DNA of 64,000 nt from NCBI RefSeq assembly GCF_900302505.1, contig NZ_OMOJ01000003.1, positions 186,001-250,000 on the forward strand, given 5' to 3'. Of the stretch, positions 33,647-40,993 are shown one piece after another (position 1 is the first letter of the stretch; the number at the start of each line of letters is the position of its first letter). This stretch comes from Pseudoprimorskyibacter insulae (GTDB taxonomy: Bacteria > Pseudomonadota > Alphaproteobacteria > Rhodobacterales > Rhodobacteraceae). The notes beneath the pieces are model-generated. The model did no database searches. It saw nothing but the letters and a program-made list of their open reading frames with translations, and had not been told where the DNA came from. The translations under genes and the position numbers were made by a program.

Positions 33647-35848
33647 ATGATCCGCAGCATCCACCGCCTGGCCGGATTGGCCGCCGCCATTGTCTTGATC
33701 GTCGTATCCCTGACCGGGGCCATCCTGTCGGTCTTTCCAGTTGTCGCAGCCGACCGCACCGCGCAACCGCTGAACGCGGGCGCTTTGATTGAAGCTGTGC
33801 AACTGTCCGTACCGGGGGCCGAGCAGATCACCGTCGATGACAATGGCGCCATGACCGCCGTGCGATTTGGTGCCGAGGGTCTAGAGCAGCTGCGGATCAA
33901 CCCCGCCAATGGCGAGGTTCTGGGGCCAGTCACGGCCAACGGCGTTGAGCTTTGGTTTGAAAACCTGCACCGGGCGTTGTTTCTGTCGGACACCGGCCAT
34001 ATCGTCGTGCTGATCGCCACGGCGGCGATGATCGCGCTGTCAATCTCGGGGTTGTTTCTGGCGGCGCGGCGTCTGGGCGGCTGGCGCAAGCTGCTGTCGC
34101 GGGATCGCGGCGCAGGCGCGGGCAAGCTGCATCTGAAACTGGCGCGGTTCGCGGTGGTTGGTCTGCTCATCTCGTCTGTGTCGGGGCTTTGGATGGGGGC
34201 GTCAACGCTTGGCCTGATCCCCGAAGTCGCGCCCTATCCTGATTGGCCGACCAGCGTCAGCACCGGCCTCAGCCCCGCAAGTGAGCTGCCTGCCCTGACA
34301 GCCATTCCCGGAGGCGAGATCCGCGCCATCACCCTGCCCCGCACGGGCCTGCCCGATCAAGCCTATCTGGTCGAAACCGATGCAGGTGCGGGCTATGTCG
34401 ATCCCGGCACGGGCGAGATGCTGACTTGGGCGGACCGCGATGGCTGGTCGCGTGTGATGGATGTGATGCACCTTTTGCACACCGGTCAGGGTGCATCATT
34501 CCTAGGGTTGATCCTTGGGCTTGCCTCGCTTGGCGGTGTTGGGCTGTCGGCTACTGGCGGGCTGATCTGGCTGGACGGCAAAACCCGCCGCCGCCGGGAC
34601 AGCGTGGCGAATGCCCCTGCGCATCTGGCGAATGTGGTGATCTTGGTCGGGTCCGAAGGCGGCAGCACTTGGGTCTATGCCCGCGCCTTGGCCAAACGGC
34701 TGACGGCGGGCGGCACTCCGGCGCATGTGGCCGCGCTCAACGATTATACCGCCGCGTCTTATGCCACGGCAAAATCGATCGTCATTATGGCGGCGACCTA
34801 TGGCGACGGCGATGCGCCCGCCTCGGGGGCGCGGTTCTTGGCCGAACTTGCGGGCCAGTCGAAACTGCCCAAAGCGCCAGTGTCCATCGTCGGATTTGGC
34901 GATAGCAGCTATCCCGCCTTCTGCGCCTTTGCGGGCCAGATCGCCCAAGCGGTACATGACCGTGGCTGGAAACAGCAGCTAGAAGCGGTCAAGATCGACC
35001 GCCAAGCGCCGCAACAGCTTGAGGATTGGGCGCGCGATTATTCTGAGGTGACGGGCTTTGACGTGACGGGTTTTACCGACGACCTGCCCGCCCGTCAGAC
35101 CACACACCTGCGGCTGGTGTCCAAGCAGGTCTACGGCGAACATGCCCAAGCGCCGACCGCCGTGTTGCGCTTTGCCCGCCCGCGCCCCAGCCTGACAGAC
35201 CGGCTGCTATCGCGCGGCTTTGCCGGATACCGCGCGGGCGATTTGCTTCAGGTCGTGCCCGATGGCGACACACGCAGCCGCGCCTATTCGCTGGCCTCGG
35301 GCAGCCGCGACGGGTTCATTGAGATCTGCGTGCGCAAACAACCGGGCGGCCTGTGTTCATCCCAGCTTTTGGCGCTGGAGCCCGGCGACAGCATTGAAGC
35401 CGCAGTCCAGGTCAACCCGACTTTCCATAGCGACCCAGGCAAATCCCCGCTGATCCTGATCGGTGCCGGTGCCGGGATCGGGGCCTTGGCCGGGTTCATC
35501 CGCGACAACCGCCGCAGACGGCCAACCGCGCTCTATTTCGGGTTCCGCAATCGCCAGGACGGCCTGCCCTATGAGGACGAGCTGACCCAATGGCAAAAGG
35601 ACGGGCGCTTGGCCGCGCTGGACCTTGCCCTGTCGCGCGGCAGCAAACCGCGCTACGTGCAGCAGGCCTTGCTGGATGATGCCGACCGGTTGACCGATCT
35701 GATCGCGCAAGGCGCGCGGGTGATGGTCTGCGGCGGGCGCGAAATGGGCGCGGGTGTGCGCGATGCGCTGGACCGAATTCTGACCCGCGGCGGCAGTTCG
35801 CTGAGTGCTTTGCGGCAAGAGGGGCGCTATGTCGAAGATGTGTTCTGA
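33647..35848 (+). CDS. PepSY membrane protein fused to flavodoxin and NADPH:flavin reductase domains
   Basis: A 733-residue fusion. Residues 1-320 are a PepSY_TM unit with four main membrane helices and histidines near membrane faces (HRLAGLAAA, NLHRALFL, TGHIVVL, MHLLHTGQG) that could hold haem. Residues about 327-470 are flavodoxin-like (LVGSEGGSTW, AATYGDGD near 382, FGDSSYPAFCAFAG). Residues about 490-733 are a CysJ/FNR-like reductase (RAYSLASG near 544 for FAD, GAGAGIGALAG near 605 for NADPH, RYVEDVF at the C-terminus). It should carry electrons from NADPH through FAD and FMN across the membrane to the periplasm. The ATG at 33647 lies four bases after the DUF2271 stop. Confidence 0.82.
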   Translation: MIRSIHRLAGLAAAIVLIVVSLTGAILSVFPVVAADRTAQPLNAGALIEAVQLSVPGAEQITVDDNGAMTAVRFGAEGLEQLRINPANGEVLGPVTANGVELWFENLHRALFLSDTGHIVVLIATAAMIALSISGLFLAARRLGGWRKLLSRDRGAGAGKLHLKLARFAVVGLLISSVSGLWMGASTLGLIPEVAPYPDWPTSVSTGLSPASELPALTAIPGGEIRAITLPRTGLPDQAYLVETDAGAGYVDPGTGEMLTWADRDGWSRVMDVMHLLHTGQGASFLGLILGLASLGGVGLSATGGLIWLDGKTRRRRDSVANAPAHLANVVILVGSEGGSTWVYARALAKRLTAGGTPAHVAALNDYTAASYATAKSIVIMAATYGDGDAPASGARFLAELAGQSKLPKAPVSIVGFGDSSYPAFCAFAGQIAQAVHDRGWKQQLEAVKIDRQAPQQLEDWARDYSEVTGFDVTGFTDDLPARQTTHLRLVSKQVYGEHAQAPTAVLRFARPRPSLTDRLLSRGFAGYRAGDLLQVVPDGDTRSRAYSLASGSRDGFIEICVRKQPGGLCSSQLLALEPGDSIEAAVQVNPTFHSDPGKSPLILIGAGAGIGALAGFIRDNRRRRPTALYFGFRNRQDGLPYEDELTQWQKDGRLAALDLALSRGSKPRYVQQALLDDADRLTDLIAQGARVMVCGGREMGAGVRDALDRILTRGGSSLSALRQEGRYVEDVF

Positions 35849-36758
35849 TCTGATCCGCCATGACCTAAGCGGCGCAACCATGGGCACGCGCTGGCACGCG
35901 CAGCTTTGGACCGATGCGGATGCCGCGCCGGGGCTGACGCAGGCCATGCAAAATGCGGTTGACCGCGTCGATGCGCAAATGTCGCTGTGGAAACCGGATA
36001 GCGATCTGAACCGCCTGAACGCCGCGCCGGTCGGCGCTTGGACCGAACTGCCCGCCGAAATTATGACGGTGCTGGACCGGGCCTTGCAGATCGGTCGCGC
36101 CTCTGGCGGGGCGTTTGATATCTCGGTCGAACCGGCGGTGCGGGCTTGGGGCTTTGGCCCCGGCACTGCGGATATGGACCGCGCCCGCGATTTGTTGTCC
36201 GAAACCCGCCACCGCCCGGCGCATGAGGTGCTTGAGCTGGACCGGGGTCGCGGGGCGGCCCGCAAAGCCGCCCCTGCCCGGTTCGATCTGGGCGGCATTG
36301 CCAAGGGATACGGCACAGATTGCCTGATTGCGGCGGCAATGGCCCAAGGGACCACGGCGCTGACCGCTGGTATTGACGGTGATTTGCGCAGCATCGGCTT
36401 GCGGCCCGACGGCACGGCATGGCCCGTTGCGATTGAGGCACCAGACTACGACCGCCGCGCCGCGCATTCGTTGATTGAGCTGACCGATATGGCCGTCGCC
36501 ACCTCGGGCGATTATCGCCACTGGGTGCAACTCGGCGACAAACGTCTGTCGCACACGATCAACCCGCGCCTTGGCTCGCCGCTGACCACCTCGCCTGCAT
36601 CGGTGACCGTACTGGCCGAGGAATGCATGAGCGCCGATGCATGGGCCACAGCGCTGATGGTCTTGGGCGCTGAGGACGGCAACACCGTGGCCCGCGCCCT
36701 TGGCATCAAAGCGATGTTTCTGGAACGGCCCGGCGGCGAGACGCAGCCTGCGGCATGA
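35829..36758 (+). CDS. apbE: ApbE-family FAD:protein FMN transferase
   Basis: A 309-residue flavin transferase with the family motifs in order: GATMGTRWHAQL, GGAFDISVEPAV, FDLGGIAKGYGTD, AGIDGDLRSIG, ATSGDYRHW, HTINPRLGSP and the Mg-binding CMSADAWATALMVLG. It transfers FMN from FAD to a Ser/Thr in a target protein; the DUF2271 protein of the same operon carries a plausible site. The ATG at 35829 lies inside the reductase gene (20-base overlap). Oddly, neither this start nor the one at 35805 gives a signal peptide or lipobox, whereas most ApbE proteins act in the periplasm. Confidence 0.9.
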   Translation: MSKMCSDLIRHDLSGATMGTRWHAQLWTDADAAPGLTQAMQNAVDRVDAQMSLWKPDSDLNRLNAAPVGAWTELPAEIMTVLDRALQIGRASGGAFDISVEPAVRAWGFGPGTADMDRARDLLSETRHRPAHEVLELDRGRGAARKAAPARFDLGGIAKGYGTDCLIAAAMAQGTTALTAGIDGDLRSIGLRPDGTAWPVAIEAPDYDRRAAHSLIELTDMAVATSGDYRHWVQLGDKRLSHTINPRLGSPLTTSPASVTVLAEECMSADAWATALMVLGAEDGNTVARALGIKAMFLERPGGETQPAA

Positions 36759-36760
36759 AA

Positions 36761-36792
36761 AACGCCGCGCACCCCCATTTGTGCGCGGCGTT
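36761..36792. terminator. Bidirectional terminator between apbE and the cupin gene
   Basis: AACGCCGCGCAC (36761-36772) and GTGCGCGGCGTT (36781-36792) form a perfect 12-bp stem with an 8-base loop, with AAAA before and TTCT after. It separates convergent genes. Confidence 0.8.
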
Positions 36793-36823
36793 CTAACCCA
36801 ATCCAGCCAAGGCCGGACACTCG

Positions 36824-37135
36824 TTACAGAAAATCGTCCCGGCGCGGGGTGAAGCAATCCACCAATTCGCCCGGCTCCAGACAGACGCAGCCATGGACTG
36901 CGCCCGACGGAATGACGAAACTGTCGCCCGGTCCGACCTCGAATTGCTCGCCGCTCATCTCAAACCGGAAGCGGCCTGAATTGACATAGGTCGATTGCAC
37001 ATGTGGATGGCTGTGCAGCGCGCCTTCGGCCCCTTCGGCATCAAACCGGAATGAGACAACCATCAGCGACGCATTGTCGGCCAGCACCTGACGGCGCACA
37101 TTTGGCCCGGCCTCAACCACTGGAAAATCGGACAT
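36824..37135 (-). CDS. kdgF: KdgF-like cupin (unsaturated uronate linearisation)
   Basis: A 103-residue single-domain cupin. The metal ligands are expected in HSHPH (residues 41-45) and H81 (GAVHGCV); VGPGDSFVIPSGAVHG and the end CFTPRRDDFL closely resemble KdgF. That enzyme opens 4,5-unsaturated galacturonate or mannuronate, from pectin or alginate lyase action, to the linear keto form. The gene follows a TRAP carrier operon and shares its strand, supporting uptake of such uronates. The ATG at 37135 is chosen over a TTG at 37141 because AAGGAG stands eight bases before it. Other small cupins are possible. Confidence 0.72.
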   Translation of the reverse strand: MSDFPVVEAGPNVRRQVLADNASLMVVSFRFDAEGAEGALHSHPHVQSTYVNSGRFRFEMSGEQFEVGPGDSFVIPSGAVHGCVCLEPGELVDCFTPRRDDFL

Positions 37136-37153
37136 CTCCAAAGCTCCTTTTTG

Positions 37154-38434
37154 TTATTGTTGCAACAGGGTTGGCAGCCACAGCGACACTTGCGGCACAT
37201 AGGTCACCAGCATCAGCGCCACCAAGATCGCCAAATAGAACGGCCAGATCGTTTTGACGACGTTCTCGATCCGCTCTTCGCCGACGACGCAGCCGACGAA
37301 CAGACATGCGCCAACCGGCGGCGTGGTCAGGCCAAGGCCAAGGTTCATCATGATGATGATCCCGAATTGCACCGGGCTCATGCCCATATCGACGATGATC
37401 GGCAGGAAGATCGGCGTGGTGATCAGGATCAATGCGGCCATGTCCATCACCATACCAAGCACCAGCAGGGTCAGGTTCAGCAGCAGCAGGATCACGAATT
37501 CGGATTCCGAGATCGACAGAACAAACCCGGCCAGCATGTCAGGCACCCGGTTCAGCGTCAGCAGATAGGCAAAGGCCGAGGCGCAGGCGACAAGGATCAT
37601 TACCATTGCCGTGGTGCGGACCGAGACCAGAACCGCCTGTTTGAAGTTCTGCCACGTCAGTTCGCGGTAAACCAGCGCCGTGACGACGATGGCATAGATC
37701 GCCCCAAAGGCCCCTGACTCGGTCACCGTCATGATCCCCGACAGCACCCCGCCGACGATGATCACGGCCGTAAACAGACCCGGCAGCGCGACGATAAAGG
37801 ACACCATCAGGCTGGACAGGCCCGGAAACGGTTCCGCCGGATAGCCGCGGCGCACAGCCACCAGCCACGCCACAACCGCAAGGCAAAGGCACATCAGAAC
37901 GCCGGGGATGACACCGGCCAGAAACAACTGGCTGATCGGCAAACCGCCTGCGGCGACGGCATACAGGATCATGTTGTGGCTGGGCGGAATGACGACGCCC
38001 GCGATGGACGAGGTGACCGTCACGTTGACGGCATAATCGCTGTCATAGCCTTTTTCCTTCATCACCGGCATCAAGATCGACCCGAGCGCCGAGGTATCGG
38101 CCACCGCAGATCCCGAGATCCCGCCGAACAACATGGATGAGGCGACGTTCACAACGCCAAGCCCGCCGCGCATCCAGCCCACGGCCGAGGAAGCCAGCCG
38201 CACCAGACGCGCCGCGATCCCGCCTTGCAGCATCAGTTCTCCGGCAAAGATGAAGAACGGGATGGCCAGCAGTGAAAAGACCGAAATGCCCGATACAATG
38301 CGCTGGAAGGCGATAAACAGGGGCAGACCTTCGTAAAGGAAGCCCACGACCGATGCGATGCCAAGGCAGAAGGCCACGGGAACGCCCGCAATCAGGCCCA
38401 GAAAGAAGACCCCGAACAGTAGAACCAGACCCAT
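37154..38434 (-). CDS. TRAP transporter large permease (DctM family)
   Basis: A 426-residue permease with about a dozen membrane segments and DctM marks such as GSAVADTSALGSILMPVM and MNLGLGLTTPPVGACLFVG. It overlaps the small-subunit stop by one base (TAATG). It forms the sodium-coupled importer together with the DctQ and DctP encoded upstream. Its genetic partner, the KdgF-like cupin, and the neighbouring GntR regulator suggest a uronate substrate. Confidence 0.87.
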   Translation of the reverse strand: MGLVLLFGVFFLGLIAGVPVAFCLGIASVVGFLYEGLPLFIAFQRIVSGISVFSLLAIPFFIFAGELMLQGGIAARLVRLASSAVGWMRGGLGVVNVASSMLFGGISGSAVADTSALGSILMPVMKEKGYDSDYAVNVTVTSSIAGVVIPPSHNMILYAVAAGGLPISQLFLAGVIPGVLMCLCLAVVAWLVAVRRGYPAEPFPGLSSLMVSFIVALPGLFTAVIIVGGVLSGIMTVTESGAFGAIYAIVVTALVYRELTWQNFKQAVLVSVRTTAMVMILVACASAFAYLLTLNRVPDMLAGFVLSISESEFVILLLLNLTLLVLGMVMDMAALILITTPIFLPIIVDMGMSPVQFGIIIMMNLGLGLTTPPVGACLFVGCVVGEERIENVVKTIWPFYLAILVALMLVTYVPQVSLWLPTLLQQ

Positions 38435-38928
38435 TAGCTGCGATCTCCGGCAAGAAGTGTTTTGATAAGCTCATCAAGGCAGAACAGCGCAATCATCGCG
38501 CCGCTTAGGGCCACAGGCACCGCGCGCCAGCCTTCGGACACGCCCAGAAGCGGGATTTCGCGCTGTGCGGTGCGTTCAAACATGACATAGCCCTGCCACG
38601 CCATGACCACGCCGAAGAACAAAAGCGCCGCAATGCTGAGCAAGACGCAGGCCCGGCGTAGTGGGCCGGGCATGGCGTCGCGGATGAAGTCCACCGCCAA
38701 ATGGCTGTTGCGCCGGATGCCCACGGCGGCGGCCAAAAAGGCGATCCAGACCACGATCAACAGGGCCAATTGTTCAACCCATGTGGGCGTGTCGTTCAGC
38801 ACGTAGCGGCCAAAGACCAACCAGCCGAAGATGACAATCAAGACGACCATCAGAACGCTTGATAGCCCCATCGCAACAGAGGCAATGGCGTTCAAGGCGC
38901 GGTCGATCAGGGAAAGTTCAGTGGCCAT
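38434..38928 (-). CDS. TRAP transporter small permease (DctQ family)
   Basis: A 164-residue protein with four membrane helices (SVAMGLSSVLMVVLIVIFGW first) and the DctQ segment WVEQLALLIVVWIAFLAAAVG. The ATG at 38928 is preceded by AGGAGGGG; a start at 38949 would run through that ribosome binding site. It bridges the binding protein and the large permease. Confidence 0.84.
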   Translation of the reverse strand: MATELSLIDRALNAIASVAMGLSSVLMVVLIVIFGWLVFGRYVLNDTPTWVEQLALLIVVWIAFLAAAVGIRRNSHLAVDFIRDAMPGPLRRACVLLSIAALLFFGVVMAWQGYVMFERTAQREIPLLGVSEGWRAVPVALSGAMIALFCLDELIKTLLAGDRS

Positions 38929-38952
38929 CGGCCCCTCCTGAAACGGCAAGAA

Positions 38953-38969
38953 GGGGGCAAGGCGCCCCC
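38953..38969 (-). terminator. Hairpin between the TRAP binding protein and permease genes
   Basis: GGGGGC (38953-38958) and GCCCCC (38964-38969) form a perfect 6-bp stem in the gap after the dctP gene. On the minus strand only a weak T-rich tail follows, so it may act in message stability more than termination. Confidence 0.5.
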
Positions 38970-38991
38970 TCCTTTTTGACAGTGCAAAGCG

Positions 38992-39963
38992 TTACTTAAC
39001 GGCCTGAATGGCTTCGATCACTGCGGCCAGATCGGGGTTGGCCGATACAAAGCCTTCGTAAACCGGGGCCATCAGTTCCTGGAAGGCGACCTTGTTTTCC
39101 ACTTCGTTCACCTTGGACCCGGCGGCCTCAACCTTGGCGCGGCTTTCCTTTTCACGCTCGGCCCAGAGCTTGCGCTGGGTGTCGGCGGAATTGCGGGCAG
39201 CGGTCTTGACCACGGCTTGGGTGGCTTCGTCCAGCGCGTTCCAGGCATCCGTCGAAATGCAGATACACTCGGGGATGATCAGGTGATCGGTGATCGAATA
39301 GAAGCCCGCCACTTCGAAATGGCCGGTCGATTCATACGACGGATAGTTGTTTTCCGCGCCATCGATCACGCCGGTTTTCAGCGACTGATACACTTCGCCA
39401 AAGGCCATCGGCGTTGCGTTGCCGCCCAGTTGCGCGACCATGTCAACGAACAGGTCGTTGTTCATCACGCGCAGTTTCAGACCCTGCACATCGGCGGGAG
39501 CCATGATCGGACGCTTGGAGTTGTAGAAGCTACGCGAGCCGCTGTCGTACCATGCCAGCGGGACAAGGCCCTCTTTTTCCATCGCATCGGCAAAGATCTG
39601 GCCCACATCGCCGTCCATAGCTTTGTGCATGTGATCCACACCCGAGAAAATGAACGGCAGCGACAGCACGTTCGTCGTCGGGATGATCGGGCCCATCGGC
39701 CCCATGTTGAACTGACCGAATTCCAGCGCACCGTTGCGAACCTGCTCAATCGCATCGGGCTGCGAGCCAAGCACGCCGCCGTGGAACACCTGAATGGTCA
39801 GATCCGAATTCGCGCCAACCTCTTCGGCGAACTGATCCAGCGCCACGGTGTTGGGGTAGCCTTCGGGGTGAATGTTCCAGCCGCGCCACGTTTCCGCACC
39901 TGCGATTGCAGGCAGTGCCAGCGCCAGAGCCGCAGCAGCGGCAAAAGTCGTTTTCAGGTTCAT
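38992..39963 (-). CDS. TRAP transporter solute-binding protein (DctP family), probable uronate binder
   Basis: A 323-residue DctP protein with signal peptide (TTFAAAAALALALPAIAGA, cleavage before ETWRGW). The core GLKLRVMNNDLFVDMVAQLGGNA followed by YQSLKTGVIDGAENN is that of the DctP group I associate with galacturonate/glucuronate ligands, with the conserved arginine for the carboxylate in LRVM. GGGAGG precedes the ATG. The operon continues with dctQ, dctM and a KdgF-like cupin. The ligand is inferred from wording and context, not proven. Confidence 0.8.
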   Translation of the reverse strand: MNLKTTFAAAAALALALPAIAGAETWRGWNIHPEGYPNTVALDQFAEEVGANSDLTIQVFHGGVLGSQPDAIEQVRNGALEFGQFNMGPMGPIIPTTNVLSLPFIFSGVDHMHKAMDGDVGQIFADAMEKEGLVPLAWYDSGSRSFYNSKRPIMAPADVQGLKLRVMNNDLFVDMVAQLGGNATPMAFGEVYQSLKTGVIDGAENNYPSYESTGHFEVAGFYSITDHLIIPECICISTDAWNALDEATQAVVKTAARNSADTQRKLWAEREKESRAKVEAAGSKVNEVENKVAFQELMAPVYEGFVSANPDLAAVIEAIQAVK

Positions 39964-39996
39964 ATCGGACCTCCCTATGATTCCGGGGGTCAGGAT

Positions 39997-40010
39997 ACTA
40001 GGTTACTAGT
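39997..40010. promoter_or_regulatory. Candidate operator before the TRAP operon
   Basis: ACTAG (39997-40001), GTTA, CTAGT (40006-40010) is a perfect short inverted repeat 34 bases before the dctP start, in an AT-rich stretch that probably holds the promoter. The GntR gene next door is the likely binder. Confidence 0.45.
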
Positions 40011-40052
40011 TTGAGTAAAGTTTATTAAATCATTAAATATCAACATCTTGGA

Positions 40053-40751
40053 TTAATTCTCGAACAAATCGGGGTGATTGACATGCACAGCATCGATCGT
40101 TTGATCGATATGTGTCAAGTGCCGCCGGATCAACTGTTCGGCCTGCGCGGGGTCATTGGTTCGAATGCTATCGTAAAGCGCCCGGTGGTCGCGCGTCAGC
40201 TCTTCCATTTCCTGCAAACGTCGCAGGCTGAGGACGCAAATCCGGTGCACCAAGGCACGGCATTTTTCGACCACGTCAAAGGCATAGGGCCGCCCCGCAA
40301 CCTCAGAAATCAGTTCATGAAAGGCACCATCCAGCGTGTGGAATGCCAGCGTATCATTCTCGGCCGTGGCCTTTTCCTGCGCCGCAAGATTGACCTCAAA
40401 CGCGGGGCTGTGATCGTCAGACCAATTGGCGCAGGCACAGCGCAGCACCTCCAGTTCGACCGCAAGACGGATGAACCGGGCGGCGCGAATGTCCGGCAAG
40501 GAAAAGCGCCGGACCTCGGTCGCTTTTTGCGGCTGGATCAGCAGAAACCCCTGCGCACTTAGCCGTGTAAACGCCTCGCGGACGGGCTGACGGGACACGC
40601 CATACCGATCTGCGACTTCAACCTCAGACATCTTGGTGCCGGGCATCAGTTCCAGCGAAACAATCTGTTCGCGCAGGTCTTGGAACACCAAATCTGCATT
40701 GGTCTTACGCTCTGACGCGGGGTCTAATTTGCGTTTCAGGATCGCAGACAA
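40053..40751 (-). CDS. GntR-family (FCD domain) transcriptional regulator of the uronate TRAP operon
   Basis: A 232-residue FadR-type regulator with winged helix KMSEVEVADRYGVSRQPVREAFTRL (about residues 40-64, split here by its turn) and an FCD domain (LDGAFHELISEVAG, LTRDHRALYDSI, RRHLTHI) whose histidines would bind a metal and a carboxylate ligand. The start is a TTG at 40751 with GAGG seven bases ahead; no upstream or nearby ATG is in frame. It precedes the TRAP operon on the same strand with 89 bases between, so it probably controls that operon. UxuR/ExuR-type regulators of uronate genes have this architecture. Confidence 0.8.
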   Translation of the reverse strand: MSAILKRKLDPASERKTNADLVFQDLREQIVSLELMPGTKMSEVEVADRYGVSRQPVREAFTRLSAQGFLLIQPQKATEVRRFSLPDIRAARFIRLAVELEVLRCACANWSDDHSPAFEVNLAAQEKATAENDTLAFHTLDGAFHELISEVAGRPYAFDVVEKCRALVHRICVLSLRRLQEMEELTRDHRALYDSIRTNDPAQAEQLIRRHLTHIDQTIDAVHVNHPDLFEN

Positions 40752-40993
40752 ATCGGGCCTCTTCGGGTGTGGTTGCGCAGTTCACGTAGCCTGTCCGGCG
40801 CTTAATTTCCACCCCGTTGTCTTTCGAATCCGCCTTTGCAGCCCGATCTGCCACGCGGCAATTGCGCGCAAAACCTGGGATGGCGTCAAAAATTGACGGC
40901 AGAAATATTTTTATTTTTCAATTATAAAATTGCCACTCTTAATCTGATCCGAAGTGCCACGAGCGGCGGATTGATCCCCGCCGCCCTGCCCGG

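Noticed and set aside
40963-40984. A GCGGCGG/CCGCCGC hairpin after the ThDP gene as a terminator
   Set aside because: The perfect 7-bp stem has no T-run on the minus strand and GC-rich dyads of this size are frequent here by chance.
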